Shown: positions 9,521-23,448, numbered from the stretch's first letter. The stretch is DNA of 64,000 bases from Amphirosellinia nigrospora (GCA_004123355.1 SCHM01000003.1:4173058-4237057), one strand, 5' to 3'. Made by a program: numbers and translations. Notes: generated from the sequence alone by a model not told the origin.

Positions 9521-12489
9521 ATGGTCAAGTCTTATTTGTAAGGCATAACTGCTGTCGCGTATTTCTTGGGCACCCATTTGACTAACCTGTCTAATTCGCA
9601 CGTAGAAAATATGAGCATGCGAAATCCTTTGGCCTCGTAACGTCCGGCACCTCTAACATCCTCTGGACCTCGAAAGATGGCACCAGCACCAGTGCCGGCC
9701 AGGCCATTGTCGCCGCCAACGAGGAGGTCATCAGCTGGGATATCAAGACGGGCGACATACTGAACCGGTGGCGGGATTCGGCTTGTGCCGCCCAGGTCAC
9801 CGCAATTGCACAGAGCAAGATCGACAAGGACGTCTTCGCTGTGGGATACGAGGATGGAAGCATTCGGTTATGGGACAAGTACGGAACCGTCGTCGTAAAC
9901 TTTAACGGCCACCGATCCGCCATTACGACGCTTGCTTTCGATCGGTCCGGGGTGCGACTAGCGAGTGGCTCCAAAGACACGAATGTCATTGTCTGGGATC
10001 TGGTGGCCGAGGTTGGGCAATATAAGCTTCGGGGCATAAGGACCAGATTACGGGCTGCAGTTTGTTGAGCCGCAAGAGGAGGTTGCCGAGGAAGACGGTG
10101 CGCAGGCCATGGTTCTCGATGGCACGGCAGACGCATCCGAAGGGTTTCTGCTAACCACCAGCAAGGATTCGCTAATAAAACTTTGGGACCTGGGTTCGAG
10201 ACACTGCATTGAGACGCACATTGCTCAGACAAATGGCGAATGCTGGGCATTGGGCCTTTCCCCTGACTACAGCGGCTGCATTACAGCAGGACATGCTGGG
10301 GAGTTAAAGGTGTGGGCACTTGATGCGGCCTCTCTTGCTTCATCTCGTCATCAAGTCGATATACCGGCAAATATGCAATACCTACACGACAGGGGGACCT
10401 TGTTTCGCCAAGGAAAGGACAAGGCTATCGAGATAATATTCCATCCTCGCTTGGACTACTTTGCCGTACACGGCTCAGAAAAGGCTATAGAGATATGGAG
10501 GATACGATCAGAGGCGGAAATAAAAAAGAGCATGGCACGGAAGAGGAGAAGGAGGCGAGAAAAGCTTGCGCAAAAGAAGGGAAGTCAGATGGACGACGAT
10601 GCACAGATCGAGGAGGTGGAAGAACAAGAGGAAAATGTCAGCAAGGCCGATATAACGGACGCATTTGCACAACATTTGATAATCCGTACAGGGGCAAAGC
10701 TCGCTCTATCGACTGGGCTGATATCACAGGCAAAAAAAGGTTACAACTGCTTGTTGCTACGACTAACAACCAGCTGGAGTTATTTCAAATCCCTTTGAAG
10801 CAAAAGAGCTCGAAATCAAAAGATCAAGATGTCCCAGACTACGAAAGAGCACTCGCTGTCGAGATTCCTGGGCACCGGGCAGACATTCGGTCATTGGCTC
10901 TCAGCTCCGACGATAGACTCCTTGCCTCTGCATCGAACGGGTCCCTAAAAATCTGGTCGCTGTTAACCCAGAAATGTGGCAAGACTTTGGAGTGCGGGTA
11001 CGCCTTATGCTGTGCATTCTTACCGGGTGACAAATTGGTTGTCATCGGCACAAAAAGTGGCGAGATTGAATTGTTTGAAGTGTCGACTGGTACACTCTCG
11101 ATAGCGTAACAGCCCATGAAGGTGCAATCTGGTCTCTCCAGGTCCATCCTGATGGTAGGTCAGTTGTGTCGGGAGCGCCGACAAATCGGCCAAATTCTGG
11201 AAGATTCAGGTTGTTCAAGAGCCGGTCTTGGGAACAGCTCGAACAACGCAACGCCTTAAGTTGTCGCACACGAGGACACTAAAAGTCTCTGATGACATCC
11301 TTAGCCTGAAATTTTCGCCGGATGCGAGATACTTGGCCGTTGCCCTGTTGGACAGCACGGTAAAAGTATTTTTCACCGACTCGCTGAATTATATTTGAAC
11401 CTTTACGGCCACAAGCTACCTGTCCTAGATATGGACATTTCGTACGACGGGAAGTTAATAGTAACATGCTCAGCAGACAAGACAGTGAGGATATGGGGCA
11501 TGGATTTTGGAGACTGTCACAAAGCAATAATAGCACATCAAGACAGTATTCTGCAAGCCAAGTTCGTGCCGAACAACCGCGAAGGCAATGGCCACCACTT
11601 CTTTACCGCCGGTAAAGATCGCACCGTCAAGTACTGGGACGGTGACAAATTCGAGCAGATCCAACGTCTGCACGGCCATCACGGCGAGATCTGGGCACTA
11701 GCTATCAGTCGTAGCACCGAGCCACCCTTCATCGTCAGCGCTAGTCACGATAAAAGCATACGGGTGTGGCACGAGACAGACGAGCAGATCTTCCTTGAAG
11801 AGGAGAGGGAGAAGGAGATTGAAGAGCTCTACGAGAGCACATTGACCGGTTCGCTCGAGCAAGACGCCGACGAGGAAGGCCAGGAGGGTGAGATCGCGGC
11901 TGCTACTAAACAAACGTCAGAGACGCTGAACTACGGTGAGCGTATCGCGGAGGCGTTGGAGCTCGGTATGGCAGACTTGCACGTCGTGAAGGAGTGGGAG
12001 GAGGCCAAAGCAGTCAATCCTCACATCGGGATACCTCAGCGTGACCCGATGTTCTTGGCACACGGGAACATCTCCGCCGAGGAATACGTGATGAAAGTGC
12101 TGTCGCGGCCCGCAGCTTCAGCGCTGAACGACGCACTGCTCGTACTGCCATTCGCCTCCGTGCCGATCCTCTTCACATTCCTCAACATCTTTGCTATGCG
12201 ATCGATGAACATCCCGTTGACGTGTCGGATCCTCTTCTTCATGCTGAAGACGCACCACCGCCAGATCGTGGCCAGTCGGACGATGCGCGGCATGCTAGAC
12301 GGCATACGAACGAACCTACGGCGGGTGCTCAAGACGAAGAAGGATGAGATGGGCTACAACATCGCCGCGCTCAAAGTTGCGGGCCTGCAGATCCAGGAGA
12401 ACAGCGTCAAGGACTACGTCGATGAGAACTGGGACGACGGCACCGACAACCAGAACGTCAGGAAACGGGCATTTGTGCATGTCGCTTGA
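9521..12489 (+). CDS. UTP12: U3 snoRNP WD40 protein UTP12/DIP2, SSU processome (two exons, six apparent 1-bp losses)
   Basis: Utp12/Dip2 is a tandem beta-propeller subunit of the UTP-B module in the SSU processome, required for 18S rRNA maturation in the nucleolus. Exon 1 (9521-9537) codes MVKSY and two bases of Leu, followed by a GTAAGG...CGTAG intron; exon 2 is 9606-12489. WD repeats recur throughout (GYEDGSIRLWD, KDSLIKLWDLGS, ADKTVRIWGMDFGD, HDKSIRVWHETDEQIF). The C-terminal Utp12 domain follows, with RNIPLTCRILFFMLKTHH-like helices. The frame breaks near 10035, 10055, 10691-10694, 11095-11099, 11171-11173 and 11394-11396. In each case one extra base in a short run restores the expected WD sequence. 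The corrected total is 968 residues, close to the yeast protein. The gene is essential in yeast, so decay at all six sites is unlikely. Confidence 0.93.
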
Positions 12490-13530
12490 ATGTAATTACC
12501 CAGACAGCCTGTTTGAAAATGTATATACAAACCAACTTAGAATTGTCATGTATTAATTAATCTTCTCAAGTTTCTCAACCAAAATGTGACATGTATTAGA
12601 TCTGGCCCCTTTTCCGAAGACCCCTACCAACCAGCCCACGTTCTCGATAGCAAAAAAGGGGGTTGGATAGTAGTCTGATCGGTATCCTGCACCTGGGTTA
12701 TATTTCGAAAGCCTTCCCCTATCATCATGTAAGGCTCCAAACTTTGCATAGTATCAGCACGTCTTGGCCTAAGAGGTAAAAAAAAAAAGGTCTTTGAGCA
12801 TGCTCGCATATGACATGATGCAATATGACTGCGCTTAACTGTGCTTCGTTTGATTTGGTCTATCTGAGATGTTTGTTCGCTGCAAATGCCTTGTAGTAGA
12901 AAAACCAGATATATACTTCGTCTAGGATATCATCCCGTCAAGTGGATTGAATGCCCCTGTACCTTGATACCGTGAGAAAGGGTACCCCATCCTATAACGC
13001 AACTAATGCAGTGGCCCGCTGCCCATGGCCTCGCGCGAGATTGATACGCATCATGTTCCATCGCCATGACAAAATTCAACATGCTTGGTTCCTTCCCTAC
13101 CTATGAATGGAAATACCCGTGCGCTTGCGCCCTTAACGCCTTCGAAAACAACTCCCTTGATGACCGTAGAGCAGAGAACCTCTTTTGCAAACGACTTCGA
13201 GTGTCGTCTAATAAATCTCGGTTGGCGGTTGAAAAGCAAAAGAAATGCAGGCCGTCTATATGAATGGAATTCGTACGCCCTCCTCAGGTTTGAGAGCATA
13301 AAAGAAAAAAATGTAATCGTCGTGCACCGTACGATTCGTTGTCGCTAGACAGATGAGATCTGTAGCAAAGCCATAGGACTAACGTAGAGTGTTTCCAGTC
13401 TCAGTATTGCTTGTGTAATCCCTAAAGAACTGCAAGCAGTCTATACTTCGAGCCAAACCATGTTCCTATGACTGCTGATAGGAAGTAAACTGGTTAGAAC
13501 CCACATGGCCCGATATTGACATGTAAGAAC
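12490..13530. other. Convergent 3' intergenic region
   Basis: This is 1 kb between UTP12 (+) and the RING gene (-). It includes a poly-A run near 12779-12788. No coding exon or RNA gene was recognised. Confidence 0.5.
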
Positions 13531-15807
13531 CTAATGAGCCAGTAGGTGGGATGAGAATCGAAGACCAGGATGTATCTGCGGTAATCCTGATGGATGCTCG
13601 TTGCCCTGCATTCCCGTCATCTCATTGGTCGCAATGGATCTGCTGAAGAAGGTCTCGTCGGGAAAGGGAACCACCATCTGTGGCTGAGTTTGATAACTTG
13701 CGTTATCAAATATCGACCTCGTCGCGCCCCAGATTGGTTGGAAGTTGTTTGATGGAGTATCATTCCAGAAATGCTGTTCGGGGCTATTTGTTAGTGATCG
13801 TCGGTTACTCAAATCCATCCCATCACCTGCATATTCAACAGGGGAGCGGGAGCGGGAACTTCTGGAGGAACGGACCGAAGTCTGTGGTGCGCCATTTGAC
13901 GGTGTGCCTCCAAATTCACTCGGGCGAGTCGATGGGGGCTCACCCGTAGACGATGACGAGTTCTCCGACGGCGATCGTATTCGATGGGGGGTGAACGACG
14001 TTCAAGACCCGCACCCCATGGCACTATTCGCACGCCGTGGGCATGGTTGCTCTCGAACCTCCTACTACCAGGCGGCGACTGGTTACTCGAGCTTATGTTT
14101 GAGAGTTGACTTTGTAGTGAATTAGTGGAATGAACCCATACTAGTAATCACGTCGTGCTGCTTACCTAGAGGAACGTTCTGTGGTGTTGTTAGCCATGGG
14201 GTGCCCGGGCTGCATTGGTGATTCTATATCCACTGCGTCGCGATCGCGAGACTGGTTTGGGTCAAGCCCCTGATAACCAGGCAAATGCTGCGCTGTTATA
14301 GGGTATGGGGGTATGAACCGGAAGCCTGGATAGTTCCGACGTGATGGTATTTGCTGGGGTTCCGAGTGAACCTTATCCCGACAGTAGGGGCAACTATCTG
14401 ACTCTTGGAACCATTTCTTGATGCAATGGTCACCAAACACATGCTTACACTTGGGTAGTCTAAGCGGCGCCTCGTTGATACCCTCAGGATTTGCTACACC
14501 AAATTCATTGTAACATATCACGCATGCTATGCAAGTTAGCGTCAAGCTAGGCGATGGTACGCGAAGACTTACTTCTCTCGCTTTCCGGTAGGTCCGCTAC
14601 ATTGACGCTTTGTAAGGACGCCAGAGCCTTTTTAGAAGCTACTCTCTTCCCCGAACAATGACCTCTCAGGAGTCGGCCGCTCATCGCGCCCTCCCCATCG
14701 GGAATCGCACCTGGAAAGCTGTCGGTAAACTCCATCAAACTTATATCACGTCGAAACGAAGCTGCATGATCACCTAGCCATTCCGATTGTGTGGCATTGT
14801 ATCGCTGCATGTTTCTCCTAACTCGACCTATCGCAGCGGTGGAAGCTCGCCGTATTTCGACTGGGTTGGTCATGCGGCCAGGTTGGTCGTTAGTGCCATG
14901 CGGTGCGGCTGATGCTGGTCCCGAAGGAGAGTGCGAGGCTGTGGTTAGTAGCATATGTTAGATCGACCTTACACACTAGACGAGACACGAAGAATAGCTT
15001 ACTTGGTCGGGAACTACCATCTACAACCGGGCCCGTAACTTGCGTTATGGGCTCGGGTGTTTGCTGAGAAAGTGGCGCAGGAGGGCTTTGTGGTGTGAAC
15101 ATCTGAGGAAGATTGGGTAATTGTTGGCCAGGATGTCTGTTTTCGTTGTTGAAGGGTGTCTGACCTATCTGTTGTATTGGGTTGTGAGAGGGTCTCGAAG
15201 CAGGATTGTGCAAAGGAGGGGCAGAATGCATTGAGCCTGAGGCAGATAGACTAGCATAGCCAGCGTTTGCTCTGTGAACGGGCCGGTTTGAGGGGTGTTG
15301 GGTATTGGCTTGGCTTGAATTCAAACTCCCAAATCCTTGATAAGCCTGACCGAAAAGCCGAGGTGCTGGGTGCATTGCAGGCCGAAATTGCTGTTGCTGT
15401 TGTATCGCAGCAATCTGTGGTGAAAAGGGCTCTGAAACGTTGGGTGTGTTTGTGTTAGTTGGCATTGGACAAAGCGGTGGCTGTGGCTGGACTGGTTGGT
15501 TTGATGTCGTTGGACCAGAAAATGTGCCCGTCACGAAAGGGTCCTGCGTGTAAGGCGATATCCTTGCCGACTGCCAGTTCTGCGGGCTCCTTGACTGCCA
15601 TATATTCCGGTGGGCTGTGTCATATGGCACAGCGCCTCGAGATGGTGAGATGGCAGGGTGCTGGTAACTGCCATGTTCCGTCGCTGCTCGGAACGCAGGG
15701 CAGCGGGCTGCTGAGGCGGAAGACGAAGCACCGCTTGATTGCTCATAATGAGGGTGGTGGTGGTGAGTAGAGTGGCGCACTGTAAAATCCATACCAGAGG
15801 GATCCAT
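13531..15807 (-). CDS. Long RING-finger E3 ubiquitin ligase-like protein (four exons, one apparent 1-bp loss)
   Basis: This is a predicted RING-type ubiquitin ligase with unknown substrates. Exons are 15003-15807, 14573-14938, 14166-14526 and 13531-14109, with canonical introns (one has CTACTAACCACAG). The first 270 residues are low-complexity, rich in Gln, Asn, Pro, Ser and His, with His and Gln runs. The RING spans residues 392-439: CVIC, then CKHVFGDHC, then CPYC. The region after the RING is Arg/Ser/Pro-rich and disordered. A GGG run at 13943-13945 (minus-strand sense) is one base short; with it restored, the protein is 703 residues ending at 13531. I chose the ATG at 15807 (MDPSGMDF) over an upstream in-frame ATG at 15873, which lies next to a CA/CT repeat typical of leaders. 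The family call is good; the role is unknown. Confidence 0.82.
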
Positions 15808-17500
15808 GCCAGCTACTAGAGAGTGATAGCTTTTCTGGAGGAAAAGGAACGGGGAAACAGCTGTCACACACACACACTCTCTCTCTCTTTCAATCTCGAG
15901 AAGGGAGCCGAACCGTCCCCGATCGCACGTATGAGAGTCGAATGATGGCGGTTTGGTGGTGAGGGGTCAGGCGGTTGAGACGAGTTCACTCAGCTAGTCC
16001 ATGGGTATGGGCCACATGGGACAAGGGTCTCTTGGTTCCGTGCAGTTGAAAGACCCGAGGACTCCGAATGTTAGACCGAGCTTTGTTGACGGCAAGGTCC
16101 TCGCGCTTTCGAAGAAGAGAGACTGACGGAGACTGACGGAGAAAGTCGAGGAGGAAGACGGCAAGGGGAATTGGTAGATAAGGTTACTACCTGTTGGTCC
16201 AGGTGCTTGGTTGTAAGACCTGGCTCATGCAGGCGTTGGCGCGAGCTGGGCCTGAGTTGGAGGGATTGGCTAGACAAGTGGGTGCCAAGGCGATGAATAA
16301 GTAGATACTGTTCAAGTAAATGACTGACCACCGGCGATGACGGCTAAGGAAAAACACTCGCTAGGGTTGTCGATATTGAGTAATGGTTAGGTATTATGGA
16401 AGAGAAGGAAGGTAAAAATAGGCGTTTGAGGTGTTTGGCGACGAGGTCGAGATGGAGATGGAGCTGGAGCTGGAGCCGGAGCTGGAACTGGACGGATTAC
16501 GCAGTGAATGAGTGAATGATACGCTTTTGGCTTGTCTGGTCTATCTGGTCTGGTCTGTGTGTGCGCCCGCTCTGAGACTGTGCCGGTCTTCTCCTTCCTG
16601 CAATAGGAGGAAGCAGCGGCAGCAGCAGCAGCGACGCTTTGGTGCCCGCTTCCGAGCCGAGTGGGTGGATGGCTGAATCACGCTCTCAATAGTCACAGGC
16701 TACAGCAACCCTGGTGAATGCAATAAGTATTTGGCTAGGCTGCTGGGCTGCTGGGCTACTGGGCCTCGAAATTCGGAACCAGGGCTACCTAGGGACTAGG
16801 ACCAGGACCAAGGACCAAGGACCAAGACCCAAACACAACACAAGGGGCTTGGGGCAAACAGATACTGGATTGCGCTGGGGTGGAAATACGAAATTTAATT
16901 CTGAATGCGGCTTGTGCTGTAGATTTGTACCACAAAGGATAACAGGAGCAGGTGTCACAGTTTAGGAGTCAATGGAGCCAGTCAATGGAGTCAGTCAATG
17001 GAGGAGGAAGAGTACCTAGTAAGAGGAAGAGGGGAATGAGGGATGGCAAATAGGATTGCGCATGTGATCGGGATTAGTGATATAGCAATGGTATAAGATG
17101 TATCCATATGTTTGTATATGTAGGAGAGAATGAAAAGGCTAGGTGGTAAACGTCCATTCAATTGATACAGTCCAGTACACAGTGACCGACCCAAGCTAAT
17201 GATGAGACGGTCTCGTCAGACAACTTAGCACATCTCACACTCACTGTGCCCTGCTCGTAGGTAGGTACTAATCAGCTGTTCTGCAGTGGAGTGCAATGCA
17301 GTGTGCAGTGGTGAGTGGTGAGGAGGAACGAAGGAAGGAAGGGGATATATTGCCTAGATAAGTACCCTACCTGATACTGTAGTTCTAGGTGCGTAACTAC
17401 AGGTAGGTACCTGTTAGAGGGTTCCAATGGGAGGGGGCCACACCCAGGGAGATAGAGGGGCAGCGGCCAGCACCGGTACCGGTACCTTAGGTATCCAGGT
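15808..17500. promoter_or_regulatory. Probable long leader/promoter of the RING gene, rich in simple repeats
   Basis: Immediately upstream of the RING ATG are purine/pyrimidine-biased and simple sequences: a CA then CT dinucleotide tract at about 15865-15888, GACTGACGGA repeats near 16120, GGAGAT/GGAGCT repeats at 16451-16490, a CAG-like tract near 16613-16634, and AGGACCA repeats near 16796-16830. These are common in long 5' leaders of filamentous fungal regulatory genes. No coding exon was recognised. Confidence 0.45.
16451..16490. repeat. Hexanucleotide GGAGNT tandem repeat
   Basis: The units GGAGAT, GGAGCT, GGAGCT, GGAGCC, GGAGCT and GGAACT follow one another imperfectly. It is a simple repeat upstream of the RING gene. 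Confidence 0.8.
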
Positions 17501-20500
17501 GAACTGAGGTAATAAATCTCGATAAGCGATACCAGGTGCTAATTAGTTGTTTGGATGTTATGCTGGTCTAATAACATACATACGCCCAAGAAGAGTGAAA
17601 AGAATAGATGCTAGCTACTGTATATACATATTACAACAACCTTAAAAGAGTGACATTTACCTGATCTATTGTGGCCATCGTCCGGCGCAAAACCTTCTGG
17701 CTGGCTAATGTACTATGTACCTAACCTAGGTCATGAAATCGGAGAGCAAACGGTGGTCAGATGACTGCAAGACATGGGTAGGTGTGTAAGTGATACAGCA
17801 GCACACGCGAGTAATGAGTTGGAAGCTTTGGATCCGGCGGAGCATGTAACGTGTATTCTGTTTCGGGCCACCTTGGGTTACCAGTAGATGCAGATGCAGC
17901 TTCTTTTGGTTGTGACCGAGCATGGAGATTCCTTGAAGCCCGGTATAAGTAGGTAGGCAATACGGACATCAGAATACCTACCTACTGTGTAGGTCCTGAA
18001 TCAAAAACAGCAATCGGAGGCCATCCCAGAAGACATCATCCGCTGGCGTCTTTACTTTGGATAGGCGACCTCGTATATAAGGCGCCTGGTTAGCCAATTT
18101 AAGTAGTGACCCTTCCAAGGTTGTTTCTTTTCACGCCCACGGCATACCGTATATTCTTGTGAAATTATACACCCCGAACCTTATCGATCACTCTAATTTC
18201 TCTACTTGTTTATCTTCGTGCATTGCTGTGCTTGGAAGCTCGCAATATTCAAATCTAGAAACGTCTAGACTAGCGTAGTCTTGCAACTGGGTGTCGGGCC
18301 ATTTCCCTGTTACTTCTATGCCACCGGGAGTTATATGTGAAGTGATTAAATCGCAAGATTGGTATGTACTTCGGGACACTAGCACTGTAGTCAACTTGGC
18401 TGGCGTTACCTGCCTTCATTTCTTTATTCACCTGAATCAGCACCCCAGATATCCCTAAGCCGTCCAGTTGCATCCGTCACTAATCTATCAGGTTTGTGTG
18501 ATAGGCTGGGGCTCTTGTGCAAATCCAACGTGTCTCGGCCCCCAACCTGAAGGTGTGCTATGCATGCCCGTAGCTCAAGATACGAGAGTGACTAGTCGCA
18601 GATGATGCGCCGGAGACGAACATAAAAAGAACGAGGCACAGGCATTATTTAAAACCACGCCTAAATTGAGAATGCCAAATCTAAACGTCACAACGAAGCA
18701 GGCGAGCTGCACTCACATGGGCGCTTACAGACACCAAAACTAAAACAGCCAGCGCGCATTCGATCAGTGGCAGCAACACTACCTACTGTAAATCACCATG
18801 ACCAAATGCATACTGTACTATATAGTATAGCCGGCTATGGCCATACGCTACCATGGAAATCGTACCAGAATAACCTCTCAATACCTATATTAGCAGCCGG
18901 AGGGACACCATTTCAGTTGCAGGCCAGCTCAGCCCGGCTTGTAAGTCGACTGAGGGATGTGGGCGCATGGGGCCAGTTTCGCCCTTCTTATAAGTCAAGG
19001 GATAAATCGCTTGGGAAAATGCGCTTGCCTGGTCCTTGCGTGTGCACTTTACTAGGGCCATGTGATCCGGAAAATCGCCAGGTAGCGAGTATGGGTCGTG
19101 CCACGTTCTTGCACCCTCGGATTGTGAGATTGTGACCGTCGTGAGAGTCATTAATGGCGTTATTATTTTATTGTTGTTGTTGTTCTTCTTCTTCCTCTTC
19201 TCCTTCTCCACTGCCAGCTACTTGGCCATTTCTTCCCGCCATTCGCCGTCAGGTAGCCGGCAACAGTTGCGGCCGGCGTAAGCAGACAGATCCGGGCAAT
19301 CTAAAACACAAACAGCTTCTGGATCCGAGTTCCATGCCCATTTCGATGCGCCCGAAGCGCATGGTTGTCTTAGCCAGCCAAAGACTCAGACTCAGCAATA
19401 ACGCCGAGAAAACTGTGGGAGTAAGAAAAAGAACAGATAAAGTGGACGGATTGCCGGTATGACATGACAGAATTTTAGCCGCTTGGCTACTGCCATTGAT
19501 GTGTATCCTATCTAATTCGGTGGATACGGCCTCTCTTCTCGTCGTGGTCATTCTGACAAACGAAACAACTTACGCAGACGCGGACGATCTGTGCGAGATT
19601 CCTACCTGTGAACCAACGTCTGATTAGCGTCAGCGGCAATAATACATTCCATACGTGATCAACGGCTGCAAGGCAACTAATATAGCAGTCGTCTCCATTG
19701 GAAAATCGGGCGTGTGTTCGGTGGGTGGTAATGTGCGTAGCAGGGGTACCTTAGTTAAGTGAGCTTAGGCGGGAGGAGGGGCGTGATAGGTGTCGTTGGG
19801 TACACCCACTGTAGGCTGACAGTAAGAGGTAGCACGGCCGACAGCCTACCTAGACCTATGCCGAGACCCCGCCTTAGCCGGACCTCAATGCGTCCGGCCA
19901 TTTGTCCGACTCGAGGGAAGATGAGAGGAGAGGGCGGCATGTATGCTGCAATATAGCACGGGGCGGGATAGAATTTCATGTGTCTGCAAGTGAGCCGGCT
20001 AGACTGCTAGAGAGCTAGGTAGCTGAGGTAGGTAGCTAGGCCAGGGCATTCTATCTCCTGTAGGTACTTAATGTAGGCCTTTTCAGCCAGCCAGCCAGCC
20101 AGCCACCAGCCGGTTGTTTTGCCGCTTCACTGTTCTACCTCTTAAGTACCGTACACTACAAGATAATATCTGTCGGTAATCTGTTGACACTTTCTCGTCA
20201 TCGTGATTGCGTGGTCCAATACACACACACAACACACATCCCTGCAACCTCGCCCTCTCACCAATGCCGCTAAGCTAACATCATACCACTGCTACCGCAC
20301 GGGATCAATCATCGGCGTGGCCTGTGCAAGTGGCCAGCTACCTCAACCGCTACAGTTTGTGTGTTTCAGGTTGTGCCTCGTTAGGCGGTCTCAGATGATA
20401 CTATATCATGAGTAGATGGATGCGCATGAACTTGACTGTACTTCACTTCATTTCATTTCATGCATTGGTTCATCGCCCGCTGTTGTCTTCTGGGCGGACT

Positions 20501-23448
20501 GGATCATCAGGAAGCGCCTGCTCAAGTACGAGACATGGCCAGTGCGAAGTAGCTCGTTTCTGGAGTCTGAGCCTGTGCACACGACAGTGACGACGACAGC
20601 TTCTTCCACGTTTGGCTACGCCTCTCTCGCGACATGCCAATGAAGGGTAGCAGATGTGGTCGTCCAATGCAACCTTTCCTTTCCCTTCCTTTCCTTGACT
20701 CACTCTCGAGGCTAGTTGGTGCTTGTCATGTTGTCACTCGCTCGCCGATGTGCTGCATGCCCCTCCACCTTCCGAGGTCAGTAATCATTGTCCATGTTGG
20801 AAGTTGGCCAAGTAGTCGTCCGAGCTTACTAGTAGGGCACGATGCATCTTTCCCCGGTTCAACCCCAAGCATACTTACAAGACCATGCACACATGCACTA
20901 TTACCGGCCGGTCACACGAACCCACAGCTATGCTCTTTTTAGCAGAGCTACACGCGCCTGGGAAAACTCGGCTGTACGATGCAATTCATTCGCCTATTAT
21001 TCGAGCTTGATAGTTGGCTGGTCCAGCCATCTCGGAGCTTTGCGGCCATAAGCTCTAAAGTCAAAACCGTGGCCGTATTTACAAGCCGGCCGAACCGGAA
21101 TGAATGAACCGGTCGCACAAACACCTCCCGTCTGGCCTTGCATTCGGGAGACGACAGTTCTTACAAAAACCACTTCTCTGCCGCTATCATGATGCAATCA
21201 AACCCCCTTGAAAGCCTTGTATTGGAAATGTTTGATACAGGTGCAGCCTGCGACAGACAGCGGACGGTTAATCAAGGGGGTTCGATCCGCCCGGTGCGCA
21301 GGAATGTGAGAGATCGCCAACCGAATCGCAACCAGGACATGTTAGGCACTTTCGGCTAGTCGGATCACTCAATACTGTTTCAAGGTAGCGCGAAGCGCAA
21401 GAGTTCCCGGACCCAGCATCATCCTCCATTCAATGTGATTGGCGAAAGTTCTTAATGCAACCACCAGCTGACGTCTTGGTCGGCTTGAGGAACATTAGAT
21501 ACGAATCTACGTGCCTAATATTGGGACCTCTGGTTATGCTAGTTTGCCACCAATAGCTTTCGTCGAATCATTTAGTCCCTCGCAAAATCTCGTCATTGAA
21601 GGCTGGTTCTTTGCCCAGTACAATAATCCTAGGCATGTCCCCCTTCCAAAACCCCAACGGCCCTCACTTGTCATTTTAGGAAGCCAAGCATGGCTAGTAA
21701 CGCCTCTCATTGGCTGAATTTTTAACACTTAACGCACCAAGCTATCCGGGATCCCTTGTCTAAGTATCCTCCTCCTCTCAGACTCTAGGTATGTTAGTTC
21801 AAGCCTCGCTCGAAAGTCGACACTTCATTGCCTCATCATGCCGGAACCATAGTATAGTAAGCTCGCCTAATGCTTGCCTAACTGTGGCACTGGACCACTC
21901 ACTGTTCACCGTATCTTTCAAATAGTAGTCAACTGCAGCCTCCGTCTACGACTCCCTACCCACAAGATCATATGAGATATCCGACCAACTATTATGTATT
22001 GCATAGAGAAGTACGCTGGTCGTTGTCATCTCTTGTCATCAAGAGCATAGCTCTTGTGCTTGTCACTATTGATCTTTAGACGATACTCCACCTCTATCAA
22101 GGCTTTATGCTATTAATTGACCCCAGTAGAGATTAGCCGTCACACCGCCTCATCCGAGTATTCGCCTCATAGCGTCCTCGGCGGATTTACGTCGCGATCA
22201 ATGAACCACCACCTCGAGTCAAACCATAAGCGCCAATGCAAACAACGGAGCATCTTACTATTGTAGCACACATGCCCTAGTTGATTCAATTCGCACACGT
22301 ATACGCGTCAGCGGATTGCCATTCCAATCATCTTTGTGCGTTAACGAAAAATATACGACGGCAGGGAAAGGCAAAAGCAAATTTCTCTCGACGTCCCAAT
22401 TTATGTGTCAGGGGCGAATTACTTGCCGCTCCTCCCTTGAAGACGAGTGCATCAAGCCAAACGATGTGGCGTTATGTGGAATTTTAATTCACATAACTCA
22501 GCAGGAGATGCAAGTTCACAAGGCTGACGTCTACCACATCATCGCATTCCTGAATGAAGTCTTGAGGTTCAGCAAGAATATTCAAAGCAGATCAGGGGCC
22601 CGCCCCGTCTGATTATTTACGAGCTGTAATCTTCTACTCACTTTTAAACACGGCCAACTTTGACAATAAAACCACATAGCCAGGTCTCGCTTTCAATTCA
22701 AAACAGGATATTTAAGGAATGCTGGGATTATATGGAAGGCCTATCGAGCTTCTTCCTTGCTACCCTACGAAAGGCTATACCTTTATCCCTAGGTATATCT
22801 GCCAGAACGCGCAATTGTCCCAGGCACCGCTAGCATTCAGCTAGTAAATTTTGGTAGGCAACGGTTCGCGTTTGATTTGATGAAAAAGCCCAGCTTGGAT
22901 ACTCGCCGGCAACAGCTACGGTAATTTTTCTTTTGACGGGGTAAGGGATTTTGGCTCTGCGCTGCACTAGAGGCATAAATTTCGCTCACGATTGCGCACA
23001 TCGGCGTCTAGCTTCCAAACTCTATTTACTAAGCTCGGCATGATAGCTTTTATCTGTAATTACCATGATTCATGAACGTAGCTTTTCTCATGCTATACGT
23101 ATTTGAAGAAAGAGGCCGAGATAGATTCCCAAGTGTATTTGTAGCGATAGTTGTCGCCGTCGTCGTCCGAAGTTCGAAGTTCGAAGCTCGAATTCTTCTT
23201 CTTCAACTCTTATGTTCACCATGTGAAGGCAAAAGAGTAGAGGCAAGGGAGGAAACCTCACGAAGAGCTGAAAGCAGTCGACTATGGTAGTTACAGTTTA
23301 CTATCCGATATTAAAGGATCATTCAGTGTATCATAGATTCGTTATCATCCCTTTCTTTAAAATTTGAGTCGCGTAAACGACAAGCCGCCGTCATAGTATA
23401 TCACAAGGGCTTCCTTGTAAGCACAGCAAGTTCTATCTTGCTTGAGTA
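17501..23448. other. Gene-poor region, left part
   Basis: This 6 kb has many short overlapping open frames on all strands but none with codon bias, domain motifs or consistent splicing. It contains a CAGC tetranucleotide tract near 20083-20106 and several TAGGTAGGTACC-like words (near 17240, 17400, 17970, 20010-20040). No RNA gene was recognised. Confidence 0.5.
20083..20106. repeat. (CAGC)n tetranucleotide tract
   Basis: About five CCAG/CAGC units in tandem, ending in an imperfect CACCAGCC. Confidence 0.75.

Noticed and set aside
9591-10250. A 219-codon minus-strand frame
   Set aside because: It is antisense to the WD40 repeats of UTP12 and has no domain of its own.
21275-21295. A GGTTCGATCC box resembling a tRNA T-arm
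   Set aside because: No matching acceptor stem, anticodon arm or A box could be found around it.
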